This document shows positions 60,244 to 64,000 of a DNA stretch of 64,000 bases, piece after piece; positions within the stretch are counted from its first letter, which is position 1; each line of letters begins with the position of its first letter. The position numbers and the translations under genes were made by a program. The stretch comes from a bacterium (GTDB lineage: Bacteria; Patescibacteriota; Minisyncoccia; Phycocordibacterales; UBA1006): the NCBI GenBank assembly GCA_030433255.1, contig JAUIMI010000001.1:87378-151377 (forward strand), in the 5' to 3' direction. The notes beneath the pieces are model-generated. The model was given only the letters and a program-made list of their open reading frames with translations. It ran no database searches and was not told the DNA's origin.

Positions 60244-61038
60244 ATGGAAAATTTCCCAAAAATAAATGCTAAAAAAGATACTTCGGTAGAAGAAAATCTA
60301 AATACTATTGGTGCTTCAACTGAAAGTCAGACTATGTCTAGAGCTGATACTTTAAGATGGCAAATCAATCAAATGAAAGAAAATGTAAGAAAAGATAGAG
60401 AGTTTGGTATTCCAGAAGAGCATCTTGCTGCTCTTGAGGAGGATATTAAAAATCAAGAAATTGAACTTGCTCAACTAGAAGGAGATAGTCAAGAAAATAG
60501 ACTTGCTTCATCTGAAGAAATAAATACTCAAGAAAACTCAAGATTACCAGAAAGCTCTACTCAAGAAAATCGATTAGAAGAAAAAGAGTTAATTTTTGAT
60601 ACGTATAAACCAGAGTTTGATATGGGTCTAGGTATTCCATTATCTCTTTCAAAAGAAGATTGGTCAGAAGTTAAAGACGCTCTTGACTATACCTACCAGA
60701 GACATTTAGAAGAAAATCCAGATACTGAAAAAATTCAAGAACAGCTAGAGTCATTAAAGTCCTTACTAGAAAAAGAATTTAATGATGATTTTTCTTACAA
60801 ACTCCTTTCTGGTGAGATAAATAAATTAGAAAAACAAAAAAAACTTCTCCATAAAACACAAAATACATTGGGAAGGTTCTCACAACAAAGTGAAACGTTA
60901 AATAAAAAATGGGAAGATTTATCAAAAGAATGGAGTGATTACAATAGACTTTTGTATAAAACTACACGAGGTTTTCTTGAGTTTAGGGTAAGTGGGTTAG
61001 AAAGAGATATAAATGAATTAAAAAATAGTTCTGATTAA
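60244..61038 (+). CDS. Hypothetical coiled-coil protein
   Basis: 264 residues: a long helical region (about 30-80), a Glu/Ser/Asn-rich repeat (QENRLASSEE, TQENSRLPESSTQENRL) and further coiled coil to the end. TATAAT at 60232-60237 is 6 nt before the ATG. Its stop runs into scar site Q. Confidence 0.5.
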   Translation: MENFPKINAKKDTSVEENLNTIGASTESQTMSRADTLRWQINQMKENVRKDREFGIPEEHLAALEEDIKNQEIELAQLEGDSQENRLASSEEINTQENSRLPESSTQENRLEEKELIFDTYKPEFDMGLGIPLSLSKEDWSEVKDALDYTYQRHLEENPDTEKIQEQLESLKSLLEKEFNDDFSYKLLSGEINKLEKQKKLLHKTQNTLGRFSQQSETLNKKWEDLSKEWSDYNRLLYKTTRGFLEFRVSGLERDINELKNSSD

Positions 61039-61203
61039 ACTATTTCCAAAATCTTACTGAATTGCAAATTACTCTTAATTTTCTTCCAATTTTGGGTTCT
61101 GAACTTGTATGCAAGCTGGAGCACTATTGCGCTAGCTCAAAAAGCGTGGTGTAATAATAAAAACACCTCTTTAGGTGTTTTTATTATTTTTGATAAGATA
61201 TTT
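61039..61203. repeat. Scar site Q: recombinase-tail remnant, GGAGCA and terminator
   Basis: Minus-strand reading from 61070 gives LQFSKILEIV and a stop, like the tail of the 57327 remnant. GGAGCA lies at 61118-61123, and GCTAGCTCAA also occurs in site R. A terminator (AAAAACACCT-CTTT-AGGTGTTTTT) at about 61159-61182 precedes the MATE gene. Confidence 0.4.
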
Positions 61204-62637
61204 ATGAATTCTCACCTACAAAGACAAAAACTCTTCCTTGAAGGCTCAATAGCGAAAGCTCTTTTTGTATTGGCACTTCCTATTGTCTTAACTAATCTTT
61301 TACAAAGTGCTTACCAGCTTATTGATTCTTTCTGGGTTGGAAGGCTTGGTGTTGAGTCAGTTGCAGCAGTATCAGTAAGTTTTCCTTTGATCTTTCTCAT
61401 GACTGCGCTCGGTGCTGGTTTTTCTATTGCAGGGTCGACTTTGGTTGCACAATATACTGGTGCTAAAAATCAAAAACAAGTAAATCATGTATCTGCACAA
61501 ACACTTATTATGGTTGTGCTCACTTCAATTTTACTTGGGTCTGTTGGGTTCATTTTTGCACCAAATATCCTTCGTCTTATGGGAGTTGGTCAAGATGTGT
61601 TTCCTCATGCATTAGGATTTTTACGAGTTTCATTTGTTGGACTTGTTTTTGTTTTTGGTTTTGCCATGTTTCAATCACTTATGAATGCTGTCGGAAAGAC
61701 AAAAATTCCTATTATTATAGTTTTATGTACAGTACTTTTAAATCTTATACTTGATCCACTTTTTATTTTTGGTTTTGGACCTATTCCTGCTTACGGAGTG
61801 ATGGGGGCTGCATTTGCAACATTAGGAACACAATTTCTCGCAAGTTTTATTGGTCTTGTTATTCTTTTAAGAGGAAAACAAGGGATTCATTTACGTTGGA
61901 AGAATTTTAAGCCAGATTTTTCTTTTGTTAAAAAAGCGTTCCGACTGGGTTTTCCAGCATCTATTGAACAATCAGCACGAGCACTTGGTTTTACTATGAT
62001 GTCATTTTTAGTAACAAGTTTTGGAACCTTAACCATGGCGGCATATGGTGTTGGAGGGAATGTATTGATGACGGTTATTATTCCTGCTTTAGGTATCTCT
62101 ATTGCTATTGGAATTCTGGTAGGTCAAAATATTGGGGCAGGAAATAAAGAACGTGCTGTTGAAATTGCACGTATCGGATCCTTGATTGCTTTTGGAATAC
62201 TTACACTATGTGGTATTCTATCTTTCGTTTTTGCGCGATCTTTAGCTACATTTTTCGTTCCTGATGATACTCAGGTTATAACAGAAGCTGCTCGATTTAT
62301 TCGTATCATGTCATTAAGTTTTGGATTTATTGGAATTCAAATGGCGTATAATGGTGTTCTTCGAGCTTCAGGAAATATGATAGCTCCTATGATGATGACT
62401 TTAATTTCTCAGTGGGTAATTCAATTTCCTCTAGCATATATACTATCTAAACACACCTCTCTTGAATTTACTGGTATTTGGTATGCATTTCCGATAAGTA
62501 ATGTCATCATGTTTGTTATTGCGTATATTTGGTTTAAAAATACTTCATGGCAGGAAAAGAAACTCACAGAGAATGAAGAAGAGATAATTGAAGCGAGTGA
62601 AGAAATTTTAATTACTGAAGGTATTAGAAATAAATAG
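61204..62637 (+). CDS. MATE family multidrug/Na+ exporter
   Basis: 477 residues, twelve membrane segments. LFLEGSIAKALFVLALPIVL and LIDSFWVGRLGVESVAAVSV in the first half, and their counterparts in the second, mark MATE proteins, which export cationic compounds against Na+ or H+. The ATG at 61204 begins the family N terminus; the longer reading from 61105 passes through the terminator. Single-gene cargo between scar sites Q and R. Confidence 0.92.
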   Translation: MNSHLQRQKLFLEGSIAKALFVLALPIVLTNLLQSAYQLIDSFWVGRLGVESVAAVSVSFPLIFLMTALGAGFSIAGSTLVAQYTGAKNQKQVNHVSAQTLIMVVLTSILLGSVGFIFAPNILRLMGVGQDVFPHALGFLRVSFVGLVFVFGFAMFQSLMNAVGKTKIPIIIVLCTVLLNLILDPLFIFGFGPIPAYGVMGAAFATLGTQFLASFIGLVILLRGKQGIHLRWKNFKPDFSFVKKAFRLGFPASIEQSARALGFTMMSFLVTSFGTLTMAAYGVGGNVLMTVIIPALGISIAIGILVGQNIGAGNKERAVEIARIGSLIAFGILTLCGILSFVFARSLATFFVPDDTQVITEAARFIRIMSLSFGFIGIQMAYNGVLRASGNMIAPMMMTLISQWVIQFPLAYILSKHTSLEFTGIWYAFPISNVIMFVIAYIWFKNTSWQEKKLTENEEEIIEASEEILITEGIRNK

Positions 62638-62760
62638 TTTTTACGATACCTACTTTGAGCTAGCTCAAGACGGGTTCGAATCCTGTTCTGGGAGTATCAA
62701 GAAAAAGTACTATATTATAGTACTTTTTCTTATAACCTAAGTTAGATGTTCGAAAAATAT
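62638..62760. repeat. Scar site R: tRNA 3'-half remnant and terminator hairpin
   Basis: 62671-62692 looks like a T-arm (ACGGG-TTCGAAT-CCTGT) plus acceptor 3' strand TCTGGGA with no 5' half upstream. GGTTCGAATCCT at 62673-62684 repeats tRNA-Asn 46767-46778. A hairpin AAGAAAAAGTACTATA/TATAGTACTTTTTCTT and a block ending AGATGTTCGAA follow, as in site P. Confidence 0.6.
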
Positions 62761-62835
62761 TGATTTAGAATTTTTATGTGGTAATATTTAATTTATTAGA
62801 TAATAGTGTCTAATATAATTTAAAATTTGATAAAA

Positions 62836-62937
62836 ATGAAAAAAACAATTTTTTTTTCAGTAAAGGTTTTAGCGCCTAAAACCGCAGCTCCTAAGAGTGG
62901 GAATTGTGGTGGAAATGCTTGTAAGTGTGGACATTAA
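62836..62937 (+). CDS. Small Cys-rich peptide (33 aa)
   Basis: 33 codons from ATG at 62836: hydrophobic start (MKKTIFFSVKVLA), Pro/Ala/Lys linker, and a tail GNCGGNACKCGH with three cysteines and a terminal His. It could be a metal-binding peptide or a modified-peptide precursor; the Cys tail recalls the gene at 216. A terminator hairpin follows 33 nt later. Confidence 0.5.
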   Translation: MKKTIFFSVKVLAPKTAAPKSGNCGGNACKCGH

Positions 62938-62970
62938 GATTTAGATATATTCTTAATGCGCATTAAAACA

Positions 62971-63001
62971 ACCAGTCTTCTAGGAAGACTGGTCTTTTTT
63001 C
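62971..63001 (+). terminator. Intrinsic terminator
   Basis: ACCAGTCTTC-TAG-GAAGACTGGT stem followed by CTTTTTT; overlaps the stop of the convergent DUF2268 gene. Confidence 0.8.
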
Positions 63002-63852
63002 CATAATAAATATATTTCCTTGGGGTTTTTTTGAAATAAGTCTATAAGATTTATTTTTTTATTTTCAATAATTTCTTCAATCATCCAGTAACCAATAGAG
63101 TAGCCATACCATTTTGGTAATTTTTCTGTCCCGAAGAAATATGAAATATAAAAATCAACATTTGAATCATCTATAAATAAATTTAATACTTTTTTCTCAT
63201 TTAACTTGCAGAGTTCATTTAATGCATAATTTTTATCTAATGCTTTAGACCAAGGTGCTATTTCACCACCCACCAAGAATTCTCTAAATTTTTCTGCGAG
63301 ACCTTCATTTACAAAACCATCAAGGATTGAATTCCATTCAAAAACAGATGTATATACGAGATGTGCATATTCGTGAGGGATTGTTTCTTTGAGAGATTTT
63401 TCCCACTCATTATTTTTTGTGTCAATGAATAAATAAAGAATGTTTCCTTCAACAGGAAATGCATTTACTCCTTTTAGGTCGAGGCTAGCTTCTTCGTTGC
63501 AGAAGGGTATTACGTAAACAATTATATCTCCTGAAATTGGAAGTGAATCAAAAGATTTTTTAAAGATACTTTCATTTATTTCAATGATTTTTTGTAAATC
63601 TTTTTTTGTAAATGGATGAAGGTTTGATGCGGTTTTGGATTTACCAAAAATTTTTCGCCTCAGGTCTGATTTTAATTTATTCTTATCTTTGTATTCACCT
63701 AAAGAGAAATAAGAAGTATTTTTTATTTGATCAAAAATTTCTTCGAGTGACTTATCTATATTTTCCTGAGGAGTAACGTCTGTATATAGATATTTTATTT
63801 TAGTATCAATTGACAGTTCTTGTTTATATTGTTTTTTTAATATATTATTCAT
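62980..63852 (-). CDS. DUF2268-like Zn-dependent protease
   Basis: 290 residues. IPHEYAHLVY holds the HExxH site and FVNEGLAEKF supplies the third, acidic ligand, as in the DUF2268 putative proteases; a C-terminal GYSIGYWMIEEI is also typical. No signal peptide, so probably cytoplasmic. Divergent from the partial gene at 63881 by 28 nt. Confidence 0.8.
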   Translation of the reverse strand: MNNILKKQYKQELSIDTKIKYLYTDVTPQENIDKSLEEIFDQIKNTSYFSLGEYKDKNKLKSDLRRKIFGKSKTASNLHPFTKKDLQKIIEINESIFKKSFDSLPISGDIIVYVIPFCNEEASLDLKGVNAFPVEGNILYLFIDTKNNEWEKSLKETIPHEYAHLVYTSVFEWNSILDGFVNEGLAEKFREFLVGGEIAPWSKALDKNYALNELCKLNEKKVLNLFIDDSNVDFYISYFFGTEKLPKWYGYSIGYWMIEEIIENKKINLIDLFQKNPKEIYLLWKKDQSS

Positions 63853-63880
63853 AGTAAATTAAAAACTTAAAATTTATAGT

Positions 63881-64000
63881 ATGGAAGAAGAAAAATATTT
63901 TCCTAAATTCATTGCATCTTGGAAATCTTTTGATTGGGGTGTAAAAATTTATTCTATTACTGATATCATATCACTAGAAGGAGCTGAAGCAAGAACAATG
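63881..64000 (+). CDS. Hypothetical protein, N-terminal fragment
   Basis: 40 codons from ATG at 63881 to the window edge (MEEEKYFPKFIASWKSFDWG...). Open to the end. No family can be assigned from this length. Confidence 0.5.
   Translation, partial: MEEEKYFPKFIASWKSFDWGVKIYSITDIISLEGAEARTM

Overview
The window is AT-rich bacterial chromosome using the standard code (TGA is a stop, for example at 53591-53593). It looks like a Patescibacteria/CPR genome of the Parcubacteria (Paceibacteria) type. The reasons are a divergent 16S rRNA standing alone without 23S or 5S, a spc-type ribosomal operon lacking rpmD (uL30) and with no rpmC in its usual place, type IV pilus parts, many short membrane proteins, and tRNAs without encoded CCA. 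Taxonomic placement is inference from these traits; I could not run a search.

Layout. 1-4100: a helicase fragment, small membrane proteins, tRNA-Ser, ruvX, a tRNA-binding protein with a cysteine-rich insert, a VTT membrane protein, a PilM-like protein, tRNA-Arg and tRNA-Val. 4093-15780: a probable integrated element. A large serine recombinase runs into the 3' end of tRNA-Val, followed by a terminase-small-subunit-like gene, a DUF3800 gene, a palindrome-rich spacer, and an array of four same-direction cargo genes (GTP cyclohydrolase II/methyltransferase fusion, P-loop kinase, ABC exporter, anchored protein) separated by five copies of a ~130-bp repeat. 15803-22300: rpsT, tRNA-Arg, the 16S unit with promoter and processing stem, and hypothetical genes. 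22573-31716: ribosomal proteins S19 to L15 and secY, interrupted by mscS and a dsbB-like gene. 31780-46614: pilin, fusA, a VirD4/TraD-like ATPase, ndk, a beta-CASP nuclease, rplT-rpmI-infC, truB and a candidate structured RNA. 46717-62760: a second integrated region starting with a serine recombinase that runs into tRNA-Asn, then defence-like genes, a run of Nudix-HAD, RidA, thymidylate-synthase-like and methyltransferase genes, a SpeD-SET fusion, a recombinase remnant, small genes and a MATE exporter, separated by scar-like sites. 62836-64000: a Cys-rich peptide, a DUF2268 protease and a partial gene.

Two observations fit together. The 16S rRNA keeps a perfect helix 45 but has no anti-Shine-Dalgarno sequence after GGATCA. 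At least 24 genes have a -10 promoter box exactly 6 nt before the ATG, so the A of AUG should be the first transcribed base. The organism therefore appears to translate mainly leaderless mRNAs, or mRNAs without Shine-Dalgarno sites, on a ribosome that has lost the SD partner.

The second theme is modular gene capture. Both large serine recombinases take their last codons and stop from the tRNA they target, and both have an inverted repeat about 20 nt before their start. In both regions cargo genes are separated by repeated or related minus-strand coding tails that end at, or overlap, the cargo stop codon. I read these as scars of repeated site-specific insertion; this is inference.
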